NCBI RefSeq assembly: GCF_003173755.1 | Contig: NZ_CP029553.1 | Location: 6,098,703 to 6,162,702 of the forward strand | From: Methylobacterium terrae | GTDB lineage: Bacteria > Pseudomonadota > Alphaproteobacteria > Rhizobiales > Beijerinckiaceae | Reading direction: 5' to 3' | Length of the DNA stretch: 64,000 nt | In this document: positions 56,104-64,000 of the stretch, piece by piece | How positions within the stretch are numbered: position 1 is the first letter of the stretch | How the letters are laid out: each line of letters begins with the position of its first letter | Position numbers and translations under genes: made by a program | The notes under the pieces: model-generated | What the model was told of the DNA's origin: nothing | The model's database searches: none | The model's input: only the letters and a program-made list of their open reading frames with translations

Positions 56104-57081
56104 TCAGGCCCGCAGGCGCAGCAGGCGGGTCAGGCCCGTCCGCTCCCGCGGCGCCTTGGCACGCCCTTGCGCCTCCACCGTCACCACCGCCTCGACGCGG
56201 GCGGGCTCCGGCGCGACGGCCGGTCCGTCGGTCAGGTGCAGTCCCGCCAGGTGCAAGCCCGCTTGGCGCCAGATCGTGTCGTGCCGCCCCGTGGCGAGGT
56301 GGATCGCCGCCGCCACCACCTCCCCGTCCTGCCGAACGAGGTCGACATGGGCCTGCCGCCGATGGGCGAAGCGCCGCGTCACCACCCGGAACGCCGTCGC
56401 GGCGGCCGGGTCGCCGAGCAGGCTCCCCGGCCCGCGGCGGGCATCGAGCACCAGGAAATGCTCGACGGCGTCGCGCAGGCGCACCGGATCGCGCACCCGC
56501 TCGAGGGAGGTGCGGCCCGAGGCCGGGGTCACGGGAACCGGCGGTGGCGTCGTCGGCGGTGCCTGGTCCGCGACCGCGAGGCGCCGCCCGGTGCTGCCGG
56601 CGACCGCGCCGAGGGCGACCGCGATCCCCGATTCCGGCCGCAGGTCGGGCCAGTGCAGGTCGACGAGGCGTAAGGACGACTGGCGCAGGTGGTCGAGGGC
56701 GGCGCGCAGGACCGCGGCGGCATGGTCGGCATCGACCGCCGCCTCGGCGGTGCCGGCGAGCGGCAGGCGCCACAGCTGTGCCCGCCCGGCCAGGCCCTGG
56801 CGCGCCGGCAGGCGCAGGGGCAGCACGCCGCGCAGGGTCGGGGTGCGCAGCCCCTCCTGCCAGACCATCAGCAGGGCCAGGGTCTGCCCGTCGGCGAGGT
56901 GCTGCGCCATCGTCAGCGCGAAGTCGGGATCGGCGTAGACGCTCGGCTCGAGCACCCGGCCCATCAGGCTGCGCCAGGCCTCGATCTCCGGCTCGCGCAG
57001 CGAGGAGGGATGGCGCAACTCCGCCCGCAGGCTCACCGCGCCGGCCAGTCCGCCCTCGATCAGCGTGAAGGGAGTGCTCAT
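56104..57081 (-). CDS. GNAT-fold-like protein (possible CelD/BcsL family)
   Basis: The 325-residue protein begins MSTPFTLIEGGLAGAVSLRA and contains EPEIEAWRSLMGRVLEPSVY and ADPDFALTMAQHL, which resembles the opening of CelD/BcsL acetyltransferases, then GVLPLRLPARQGLAGRAQLW. The C-terminal half has AFRVVTRRFAHRRQAHVDLV and GEVVAAAIHLATGRHDTIW, as in that family. A Pro/Thr-rich linker splits the halves. The likeness is weak and a role in surface polysaccharide modification is only an inference. It converges with the HPr gene. Confidence 0.5.
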   Translation of the reverse strand: MSTPFTLIEGGLAGAVSLRAELRHPSSLREPEIEAWRSLMGRVLEPSVYADPDFALTMAQHLADGQTLALLMVWQEGLRTPTLRGVLPLRLPARQGLAGRAQLWRLPLAGTAEAAVDADHAAAVLRAALDHLRQSSLRLVDLHWPDLRPESGIAVALGAVAGSTGRRLAVADQAPPTTPPPVPVTPASGRTSLERVRDPVRLRDAVEHFLVLDARRGPGSLLGDPAAATAFRVVTRRFAHRRQAHVDLVRQDGEVVAAAIHLATGRHDTIWRQAGLHLAGLHLTDGPAVAPEPARVEAVVTVEAQGRAKAPRERTGLTRLLRLRA

Positions 57082-57198
57082 CGGCGCCTCGTTCCAGGTC
57101 ACCCGTCCCGGATCGGGACAGGTGCGCGGCCCCAGCGGCCGCGCCAGACGAGACGCTTCAAGAGCCGTGCCCGCCGATGCGGGACCGGATGTCCGCCC

Positions 57199-58287
<1,089 letters not shown>

Positions 58288-58413
58288 TGAGCTGAATCTC
58301 GTGAGGTACGGGACTGGAGATGGGGACTCCGGTGGCCATGCGGGATGGGCGAGGCGCGTGTCGAGCGCGTGCGATCGACGAGGCAAAGCCTGGGAACGTC
58401 CGTAAAGCGTAAC

Positions 58414-58442
58414 TTGACGGGATACACCGCCGTGCTTACCTC
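58414..58442 (+). promoter_or_regulatory. Candidate promoter of higBA
   Basis: TTGACG (58414-58419) and TACCTC (58437-58442) are 17 bases apart. The predicted initiation point falls at or within a base or two of the higB start codon at 58448, and no ribosome site precedes that codon, so a leaderless transcript is possible. The -10 is poor. Confidence 0.35.
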
Positions 58443-58447
58443 AAGCC

Positions 58448-58756
58448 ATGCACATCCGGAACGTTCTCCATCGTGGCCTGCGCCGCTTCATCGAGAACGA
58501 TGATCACTCCGGGATGCCGTCCGCGATCATCCCCAAGCTGCGGCGCATGATCTCCTTCATTCAGGACATGCAGAACGAAGACGAGCTGAAGGCCGTCCCG
58601 AGCTGGAAGGCGCACCAGCTCTCAGGGGACCGCAAAGGCGTCTGGAGCTTGTCGGTGACGAGAAACTGGCGGCTGACATTCCGCATCGATCGGGATGGCG
58701 TCGAAATTTTGGACCTGAACTACGAGGATTATCATCAAGGAGCAGATCATGCATAA
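58448..58756 (+). CDS. higB: HigB-like mRNA interferase toxin (RelE superfamily)
   Basis: The 102-residue protein contains the RelE/HigB pattern: HRGLRRFIENDD, AIIPKLRRMISFI, WKAHQLSGDRKGVWSLSVTR, NWRLTFRIDRDGVEILDLNYEDYH. HigB toxins cut mRNA at the ribosome A site. The gene overlaps higA by eight bases, and the toxin-first order is that of HigBA systems. Catalytic-type residues (Arg, Lys, Tyr/His) are present but cannot be assigned precisely. Confidence 0.88.
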   Translation: MHIRNVLHRGLRRFIENDDHSGMPSAIIPKLRRMISFIQDMQNEDELKAVPSWKAHQLSGDRKGVWSLSVTRNWRLTFRIDRDGVEILDLNYEDYHQGADHA

Positions 58757-59081
58757 GGAGCAAGGATTGCGGTTGAAGAACCCCGCGCATCCAGGCGGGT
58801 TCGTGCGGGCTGAGATCGTCGAGGCCTATGGTCTGTCCGTTACCGACGCCGCGAGGGTGCTCGGCGTCACGCGTCCCGCCCTGTCGGCGCTGCTCAACGA
58901 ACGCGCCTCCCTGTCGCCCGAGATGGCGCTCCGCATCGAGAAGGCGTTCGGGGTGGCCATGGACACGCTGATGCGGATGCAGACCAGTTTCGACATCGCG
59001 CAGGCGCGCCTGCGCGAGGGCGACATCATGGTCGAGCGCTTCACCGGATCACCGGTCGATGCGCAGCCCGTCACGGGCTGA
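58749..59081 (+). CDS. higA: HigA-like antitoxin (XRE family)
   Basis: The 110-residue protein begins MHKEQGLRLKNPAHPGGFVR, the HigA N-terminus, and has a helix-turn-helix, AYGLSVTDAARVLGVTRPAL and SALLNERASLSPEMALRIEK. It should bind HigB and repress the operon promoter. Its last 33 bases overlap the 3' end of the convergent gene at 59049-59870. Confidence 0.9.
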   Translation: MHKEQGLRLKNPAHPGGFVRAEIVEAYGLSVTDAARVLGVTRPALSALLNERASLSPEMALRIEKAFGVAMDTLMRMQTSFDIAQARLREGDIMVERFTGSPVDAQPVTG

Positions 59082-59870
59082 GAGGGAAGCGGCTGAGACA
59101 GGTTCGCCCGTGAGCGGCACCCGCGCCAGCACGCCGCCGTCGAGCACGAGGTCGTCGGTGGCCCAGAGCAGCCACAGGGCGTCGAGCGTCAGGCGCAGGA
59201 TCGGCCGGTCCCACCAGCGCGCGATCAGGTCGGCGAGCCAAGCGGCCTCCGCCGGGTCGAGGTCGTCGGTGAGGGCGTGCAGGCCGACGAGGTAGAGCCC
59301 CGTCGCCGGCCGCCCCATGATGCGCTGGATCGCCCCCAGCACGTCCGTGCCGTCGCGGCACTCGGGGTAGACCCGCAGGTAGAGGCGGCCGAGATTGACG
59401 GTGCCCGAGAACGGGCCCCGCAGCTCCACCGTGATCGGGCCGAGGGCTTCGAGCGCCGCCCGCTGCGTGGGCGCGAGCGCCGGCACCGCCTCGGGGCCGG
59501 TCGCCAGGGAGCCGCACAGGGTCGCGTGCAGGCGCTCGCGGCGGCGCGCGGCGACGTCCCAGGCGATCTTGCCGGCGAAGGGCGCGCCGCGAAGCGCACG
59601 GTCCAGCTCGAGGTAGGCCGGCGCGGCGGCCAGGTCCGCGTGGGGAACCGGCAGGACCAGGGACACCACCCGGGGATGGCGGCCGTGCTCGTAGGATCGC
59701 CCCTCCCGCGCCGGGATCACGCCGGGATGGCCGGGCGCCACCAGGGGCAGGTGCGCGAGGCGGTAGGCCTCGTCGAGCGCGAGCCCCTCGCCCGGCGCGA
59801 ACCGCGTCAGGCTGCGGCGATAGGCCAGGACCTCGTCCGGGCAGAAGGCCGGCGCCGCGGGGGCGCCCAC
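59049..59870 (-). CDS. Hypothetical protein downstream of D-Ala-D-Ala carboxypeptidase
   Basis: The 273-residue protein starts at GTG four bases after the carboxypeptidase stop, so the two are probably co-transcribed. I do not recognise a named family. One H-x-T pair (RERLHATLCG) recalls 2H phosphoesterases, but no clear second pair was found. Segments GRLYLRVYPECRDGTDVLGA and GLYLVGLHALTDDLDPAE are notable. The 3' end overlaps higA by 33 bases. Confidence 0.6.
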   Translation of the reverse strand: MGAPAAPAFCPDEVLAYRRSLTRFAPGEGLALDEAYRLAHLPLVAPGHPGVIPAREGRSYEHGRHPRVVSLVLPVPHADLAAAPAYLELDRALRGAPFAGKIAWDVAARRRERLHATLCGSLATGPEAVPALAPTQRAALEALGPITVELRGPFSGTVNLGRLYLRVYPECRDGTDVLGAIQRIMGRPATGLYLVGLHALTDDLDPAEAAWLADLIARWWDRPILRLTLDALWLLWATDDLVLDGGVLARVPLTGEPVSAASLSARDGLRIDR

Positions 59871-59874
59871 CGGC

Positions 59875-61368
59875 TCAATTGTCCTTGTTGCGCGCCGACT
59901 TCACGGCGGGCTTCGACGCGGTCTTGGAAGCGGGCTTGGCCTCGGCCTTCTGGGCCGGCTTCGCGGCAGGCTTCGCGTCCTTGGCGGCCGGCTTCGCCGC
60001 GGGCTTCACGGCCGCCTTGTGGCCCTTCGGCTCGGCGATCACCGCGGTGGCCGGCCCGGTCGACGCGAAGGCGGCGGCCGCGGCCGGGGTCGCGGGCTTC
60101 TGGCGGGCGAGGAGCCTGGGCTGCGGCACGGTGGCGCCGGTCGCCGCGATGCTACGGCTCGGGGCCGGCTTCTGCGGCTTGGCCACCTTCACCCGCGGGG
60201 CGGCAGGCTTGGCCGGGGCAGCGTCGTCGTTCGCCGCGATGGCGCTCTCGGCCGGGTCGCGGCCGGTCCAGACCAGCACCGGCTGCAGCGGCGCCCGGGG
60301 CGGCAGGGCGCGGTTGCGCAGCGCCGCGCTGTTCATGGTGGCGAAGGCGAGCGCCGAGGAGGGCGGCGCCCCGGCGGCCATCAGCTGCGCGTTGGCGTTG
60401 TCGGCGTTGCCGCCGGCCGCGGCCCCGGCGGTCACCGCGGAGGAATCGGCGTCGGTCGGCATCGGCCGGCGCTTGTCGCAGATGTAGGGCCGCATGTCGG
60501 GGGGCGCGGCGATGCTCGAGGTCGGCAGGTCGTTGAGGGTCTGGCCGCCCCAGCCGAAGCCCGACTGGCCGAAGCCGTAATCGAACAGGTCGGCGGCCTT
60601 CAGGTCGCGCTCGCGGGCGCTCGCCTGGCCCATCACCACGGTGAGGATGCGCCGGCCGTTGCGGTTGGCGCTCGCCACCACGTTGAAGCCGCCCGAGCAG
60701 ATGAAGCCGGTCTTCATCCCGTCGACGCCGGCGTAGCGGCCGAGCAGGCCGTTGTGGTTCGGCATCACGGCGCGGCCGAACTGGATCGCCGAGATCGAGA
60801 ACAGGTCGCGGTTCTCGGGGAAGTCGCGCAGGAGCGCGCGGCCGAGAACCGCCATGTCCCGGGCCGAGGTCCATTGCCGCGGGTCGGGCAGGCCGTTGGG
60901 GTTGGTCCAGCGGCTGTCGCGCATGCCGAGGCGCTGCGCGGTCTCGTTCATCTGGGCGGCGAAGCCGTCGATCGAACCGCCGAGATTCTCGCCGATCGCC
61001 CAGGCGACGTCGTTGGCCGACTTCACCATGATGATCTTGAGGGCGTTGTCGAGGGTGAGCTGGGTGCCGGGCTTGAAGCCCATCTTGGAGGGCGGCTCGG
61101 CCGCGGCGGCCTCCGAGATGGTCAGGAGCTGGTCCATCGAGGCGCGGCCCTGGCGCACCATGTCGAGGGCGACGTAGGTCGTCATCAGCTTGGTGATCGA
61201 GGCCGGGTACCACGGGTCGGTGGCGCCCTGGCTGTAGATCACCTTGCCGGAATCGACGTCGACGACCAGCATCGGCGCGGTGACCGCCCCCGCCGTTCCG
61301 GCGGCCAGGAGAGCGCCGAGGCCGATGAGGCGTCCGGCGAGGCGCGGCAGCAGCGCACGTGTGAGCAT
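59875..61368 (-). CDS. D-alanyl-D-alanine carboxypeptidase (DacC/DacA-type PBP)
   Basis: From the ATG at 61368 the protein has 497 residues. A signal peptide (LAGRLIGLGALLAAGTAGAV) is followed by the three penicillin-binding motifs: S-x2-K in PASITKLMTTY, S-x-N in VKSANDVAW and K-T-G in GMKTGFICSGGF. It trims the terminal D-Ala from peptidoglycan stem peptides. After about residue 290 the sequence becomes a low-complexity tail, ending in Ala/Lys/Pro repeats (KPAAKPAAKDAK). No amphipathic anchor is obvious at the end. A gene of unknown function follows four bases later. Confidence 0.92.
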   Translation of the reverse strand: MLTRALLPRLAGRLIGLGALLAAGTAGAVTAPMLVVDVDSGKVIYSQGATDPWYPASITKLMTTYVALDMVRQGRASMDQLLTISEAAAAEPPSKMGFKPGTQLTLDNALKIIMVKSANDVAWAIGENLGGSIDGFAAQMNETAQRLGMRDSRWTNPNGLPDPRQWTSARDMAVLGRALLRDFPENRDLFSISAIQFGRAVMPNHNGLLGRYAGVDGMKTGFICSGGFNVVASANRNGRRILTVVMGQASARERDLKAADLFDYGFGQSGFGWGGQTLNDLPTSSIAAPPDMRPYICDKRRPMPTDADSSAVTAGAAAGGNADNANAQLMAAGAPPSSALAFATMNSAALRNRALPPRAPLQPVLVWTGRDPAESAIAANDDAAPAKPAAPRVKVAKPQKPAPSRSIAATGATVPQPRLLARQKPATPAAAAAFASTGPATAVIAEPKGHKAAVKPAAKPAAKDAKPAAKPAQKAEAKPASKTASKPAVKSARNKDN

Positions 61369-61719
61369 TCGGATGGGTTCCCGTCGTGCCGGTGCCGCCC
61401 CGCGGCGCGTCCCGCGACCGTCCGGCTCCGGTTGGGGCCGTCCGGTCGCGCCGCCCCCGGGCACCGCACGGCGGACCGACCGTGATTGTAGGGCAACGGC
61501 GAAGCTTTTGACAGCGCCGCGCGACACCCCCATGAACCGGCCATCCGTGGCGGGAGCATGGCGGCGCTGCCATCCCCGGCCCGTCCACAGGCGCGGGCCG
61601 GACCCGCGCCCGGTGCGCTTGCCGGGGCGGTCCCTATCTGACACGGCAGGGACACCACCCGAAATGACCTGGAGCAACGCGCGCGCGACGCCCCGTTGCG
61701 GCGCCCGACGACCGAGATC
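61369..61719. other. Intergenic region between carboxypeptidase and queE
   Basis: This 351-base region separates divergent genes. A less GC-rich patch lies near 61480-61510 (gattgtagggcaacggcgaagcttttgac). Promoters for both are expected, but I could not assign them. No preQ1 riboswitch pattern was recognised upstream of queE. Confidence 0.35.
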
Positions 61720-62352
61720 ATGAGCTACGCCGTCAAGGAGATCTTCCACACCCTCCAGGGCGAGGGCGCCCAGGCCGGGCGCGCCTCGGTGTTCTGCCGC
61801 TTTTCCGGCTGCAACCTGTGGAGCGGGCGCGAGGCCGACCGCGCCGAGGCCGTCTGCCGCTTCTGCGACACCGACTTCGTCGGCACCGACGGGGTCGGCG
61901 GCGGGCGCTTCCGCGACGCGGAGGCGCTGGCCGAGGCGATCGCCGCCTGCTGGGGCGGGGCACGGGGCCGGCGCTACGTGGTGTTCACCGGCGGCGAGCC
62001 CCTGCTGCAACTCGACGCGGCGCTGGTGGCGGCGGTGCATGCGCGGGGCTTCGAGGTTGCGGTCGAGACCAACGGCACGCAAGCCGCGCCGGAGGGGATC
62101 GACTGGGTCTGCGTCAGCCCCAAGGCCGGCGCCCCCTTGCGGCTCACCCGAGGCGACGAGCTGAAGCTCGTCTATCCGCAGGAAGGCCTCGACCCGGACG
62201 CGCTCGCCGCGCTCGACTTCCGCCACCTCTGGCTCCAGCCTATGGACGGGCCCGACCGGGTCGCCAACACGCAAGGGGCGGTCGCCCACTGCCTGCGCGA
62301 CGCCCGCTGGCGCCTGAGCCTGCAGACCCACAAGCTGATCGGGATCCCGTAG
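61720..62352 (+). CDS. queE: 7-carboxy-7-deazaguanine synthase
   Basis: The 210-residue radical-SAM-fold enzyme converts 6-carboxytetrahydropterin to 7-carboxy-7-deazaguanine in queuosine synthesis. It has the unusual cluster motif C-x14-C-x2-C (GCNLWSGREADRAEAVCRFC) rather than C-x3-C-x2-C, as in other QueE such as that of Burkholderia. VKEIFHTLQGEGAQAGR and FTGGEPLLQLD are further hallmarks. queD follows after 81 bases. queC and queF are not in the window. Confidence 0.94.
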   Translation: MSYAVKEIFHTLQGEGAQAGRASVFCRFSGCNLWSGREADRAEAVCRFCDTDFVGTDGVGGGRFRDAEALAEAIAACWGGARGRRYVVFTGGEPLLQLDAALVAAVHARGFEVAVETNGTQAAPEGIDWVCVSPKAGAPLRLTRGDELKLVYPQEGLDPDALAALDFRHLWLQPMDGPDRVANTQGAVAHCLRDARWRLSLQTHKLIGIP

Positions 62353-62433
62353 CGCCCGATCGCCCGCGGTTTCGCCCCGCCGATCATCGGTGCTAAGGGG
62401 CTGCCCACACCGAGTCCCACGCACAGTCCACAG

Positions 62434-62790
62434 ATGAAGATCACCCAGGCCTTCACGTTCGAGGCGGCGCACCGGCTGCCGAACGTGCCCGCGACCCATC
62501 GCTGCCACCGCATGCACGGCCATTCCTACCGGGTCGAGCTGACCCTCGACGGGCCGGTCGATCCGGCGACCGGCTGGGTGGTCGACTTCTTCGACGTCGA
62601 GGCCGCCTTCGCGCCGGTGCTCGCGCGCCTCGACCATTACTGCCTCAACGAGGTGCCGGGCCTCGAGAACCCGACCGCCGAGCACATCGCGGCCTGGATC
62701 TGGGACGAGACGAAGGCGGCCCTGCCGCTGCTGGCCTCGGTCAAGGTGTTCGAGACGCCGATGTCGTGGGCGGAGTACACCGGCGCATGA
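62434..62790 (+). CDS. queD: 6-carboxytetrahydropterin synthase
   Basis: The 118-residue protein of the PTPS fold has zinc ligands in EAAHRLP and RMHGHSYRVEL, the catalytic Cys in THRCHRMHG, and the family segment LENPTAEHIAAWIW. It makes 6-carboxy-tetrahydropterin from dihydroneopterin triphosphate, the substrate of QueE, encoded just upstream. Both genes probably form a transcript with the nucleotidyltransferase-like gene that follows after 28 bases. Confidence 0.95.
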   Translation: MKITQAFTFEAAHRLPNVPATHRCHRMHGHSYRVELTLDGPVDPATGWVVDFFDVEAAFAPVLARLDHYCLNEVPGLENPTAEHIAAWIWDETKAALPLLASVKVFETPMSWAEYTGA

Positions 62791-62818
62791 GTCCCGGTCG
62801 GGTCGAACTCGCCGGCAT

Positions 62819-63496
62819 ATGAGCGACGCCGAGGCGGGGCTGCGCCGTCGCCTGGACGCGATCGTCCGGGCCGACCCGGACCTGATGCCGCTGCTCGCGG
62901 CGGCGCGCTCCCTCGCCCTGCCGCAATGGCGCCTCGTCGCCGGCTGCCTCTACCAGACGGTCTGGAACGTCCTGACCGGGCGCCCGCGCGGGTACGGGAT
63001 CCGCGACTACGACCTGATCTACTTCGACGACGACACGTCCTGGGAGGCCGAGGACGCCGTTCTGCGCCGCGCCGCGCCCGTCCTCGCGGCCTGCATCGGC
63101 CCGGTCGAGATCCGCAACCAGGCGCGCGTCCACCTCTGGTTCGAAGCCCGGTTCGGCAGCCCCTACCCTCCCCTGGCCGACGCCGACGCGGCGCTCGCCC
63201 GCTACGCCGCGATCGTCCACGCGGTCGGGGTGCGGCTCGAACCCGACGACAGCCTCTCGATCGCCGCTCCCTTCGGGCTCGCCGACCTGTTCGGGCTGGT
63301 GCTGCGCCCGAACCCGGCGCTCGCGAACGCGCAGACCTACACCGCCAAGGCGGAGCGGATGCGGGCCCTGTGGCCCGAGCTCACGGTTCTGCCGTGGAAT
63401 GGAGCGGGACCTCCGTCCGTCAAGTGCACGAAGGACACGCCGGCGATGTCCACCGGCCTGTCCCCCGGACCCTCCCCGTTCTCGACAAGCCGTTGA
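62819..63496 (+). CDS. Nucleotidyltransferase family protein (DUF925/NTP_transf_6)
   Basis: The 225-residue protein contains WRLVAGCLYQTVWNVLTGRP, GIRDYDLIYFDDDTSWEAED, NQARVHLWFEARFGSPYPPL and TYTAKAERMRALWPELTVLP, characteristic of the DUF925 nucleotidyltransferase-like family, with the D-x-D-like acidic pair in RDYDLIYFDDD. Function is unknown. A link to queuosine rests only on its place after queD. The final 30 residues (after VLPW) are atypical and Ser/Pro-rich. Confidence 0.85.
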   Translation: MSDAEAGLRRRLDAIVRADPDLMPLLAAARSLALPQWRLVAGCLYQTVWNVLTGRPRGYGIRDYDLIYFDDDTSWEAEDAVLRRAAPVLAACIGPVEIRNQARVHLWFEARFGSPYPPLADADAALARYAAIVHAVGVRLEPDDSLSIAAPFGLADLFGLVLRPNPALANAQTYTAKAERMRALWPELTVLPWNGAGPPSVKCTKDTPAMSTGLSPGPSPFSTSR

Positions 63497-64000
63497 GCCA
63501 GCACGGCTCTCTCGTAAGGCCATGCCGCGGCTTCAACGAAACGGTCACGATTCCAGGACCTTGCCGCCGGACAGGCTGTGGACCGGGCGTGGGCGGACGT
63601 CTTGCGTAACGATCGGTTCACCTTGCGGACGATCGTTCCTGTTGCGAAGCATCCCCGGGCCGGCCTAGTTTTCCACTTGTGCCCGCCCTTCGCGCGGGTC
63701 TCGTCCCGCTCTCGATCGATCGACCGGACCCGCATCGCGGCGCGCCAGCCCGCGGGCGGATCCGTGTCGGGACCGCCAAGCCACGGCACCGCCTCGCGGT
63801 TTCCCAAGGGCCGCGGTCCTTAAGAGAAACGAGACCAGTTGTTGATAGACCGGGGTGAACCACGGGAAAAAGGCGGAGGTCCGTTGACTTCCTCAGGCCT
63901 TCGACCCGGCCGCCGGCCTCCGTCCGAGGCCTCGGCGGCAAGCGTATCTGCGTACGGGCCGGGAGCGGGCAGCCGCCACCGGGCCGAGAAGGGACCAGTC
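63497..64000. other. Gene-free end of window
   Basis: These 504 bases hold no frame with a recognisable product. The part from 63660 to 63900 is less GC-rich in patches (ctagttttccacttg, gagaaacgagaccagttgttg). It could be the upstream region of a gene beyond the window. No RNA gene or repeat was identified. Confidence 0.35.

Noticed and set aside
61369..61719. preQ1 riboswitch before queE
   Set aside because: No small pseudoknot pattern with the A-rich tail over a ribosome site could be found.

Overview
This 64 kb window is GC-rich, densely coded bacterial chromosome. Gene content and order point to an alphaproteobacterium of the Hyphomicrobiales (Rhizobiales), most likely Methylobacterium or a close relative. 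The signs are a short SRP RNA next to dnaX-ybaB-recR, a ChvI/ChvG-HprK-EIIA-HPr block divergent from pckA, the DUF1150 and small heat-shock pair, CCDC90/DUF1640-like and DUF1186/SEC-C proteins, and palindromic intergenic repeats. The genus is an inference from this pattern. No tRNA, rRNA, CRISPR array, prophage or large island was seen.

Layout. 1-6.7 kb: end of zapE, an M20 peptidase, a soluble chemoreceptor-like protein with a PilZ domain, a Nudix hydrolase and an exported hydrolase. 6.8-12.6 kb: ffs, dnaX, ybaB, recR, then def-fmt-truA. 12.6-18.4 kb: a tandem-repeat coiled-coil protein, dapE with a membrane protein, an E1/MoeB-like enzyme, a small exported protein and a classical chemoreceptor. 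18.8-21.2 kb: a DUF1186/SEC-C gene split by an intact IS66-type element with a perfect 8-bp target duplication. 21.2-31.1 kb: pheT, two small genes including a HEPN-like one, pheS, rplT, rpmI, then a plus-strand glycosyltransferase and debranching-type glucosidase separating rpmI from infC. infC appears to start at AUU.

31.3-43 kb: a glycosyltransferase, an esterase, DUF1150, Hsp20, a DUF2939-like protein, rppH, a YibQ-type deacetylase-like protein, and the cell-envelope and housekeeping series proA-nadD-rsfS-rlmH-envC-ctpA, transcribed leftwards. 43.3-50.7 kb: a lipoprotein, a TadG-like protein, lepA, an FAD oxidoreductase and pckA. 50.9-56.1 kb: a HugZ-like protein and the chvI-chvG-hprK-EIIA-HPr series. 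56.1-64 kb: a CelD/BcsL-like protein, a CobW GTPase, a HigBA toxin-antitoxin pair, a D-alanyl-D-alanine carboxypeptidase with a downstream unknown gene, queE-queD and a nucleotidyltransferase-like gene. The last 500 bases hold no gene I can support.

Most of the window is core genome. The parts most worth a second look are the HEPN-like pair inside pheS-pheT, the AUU start of infC, the transposon-split gene, the soluble chemoreceptor/PilZ protein, and the palindromic intergenic repeats.
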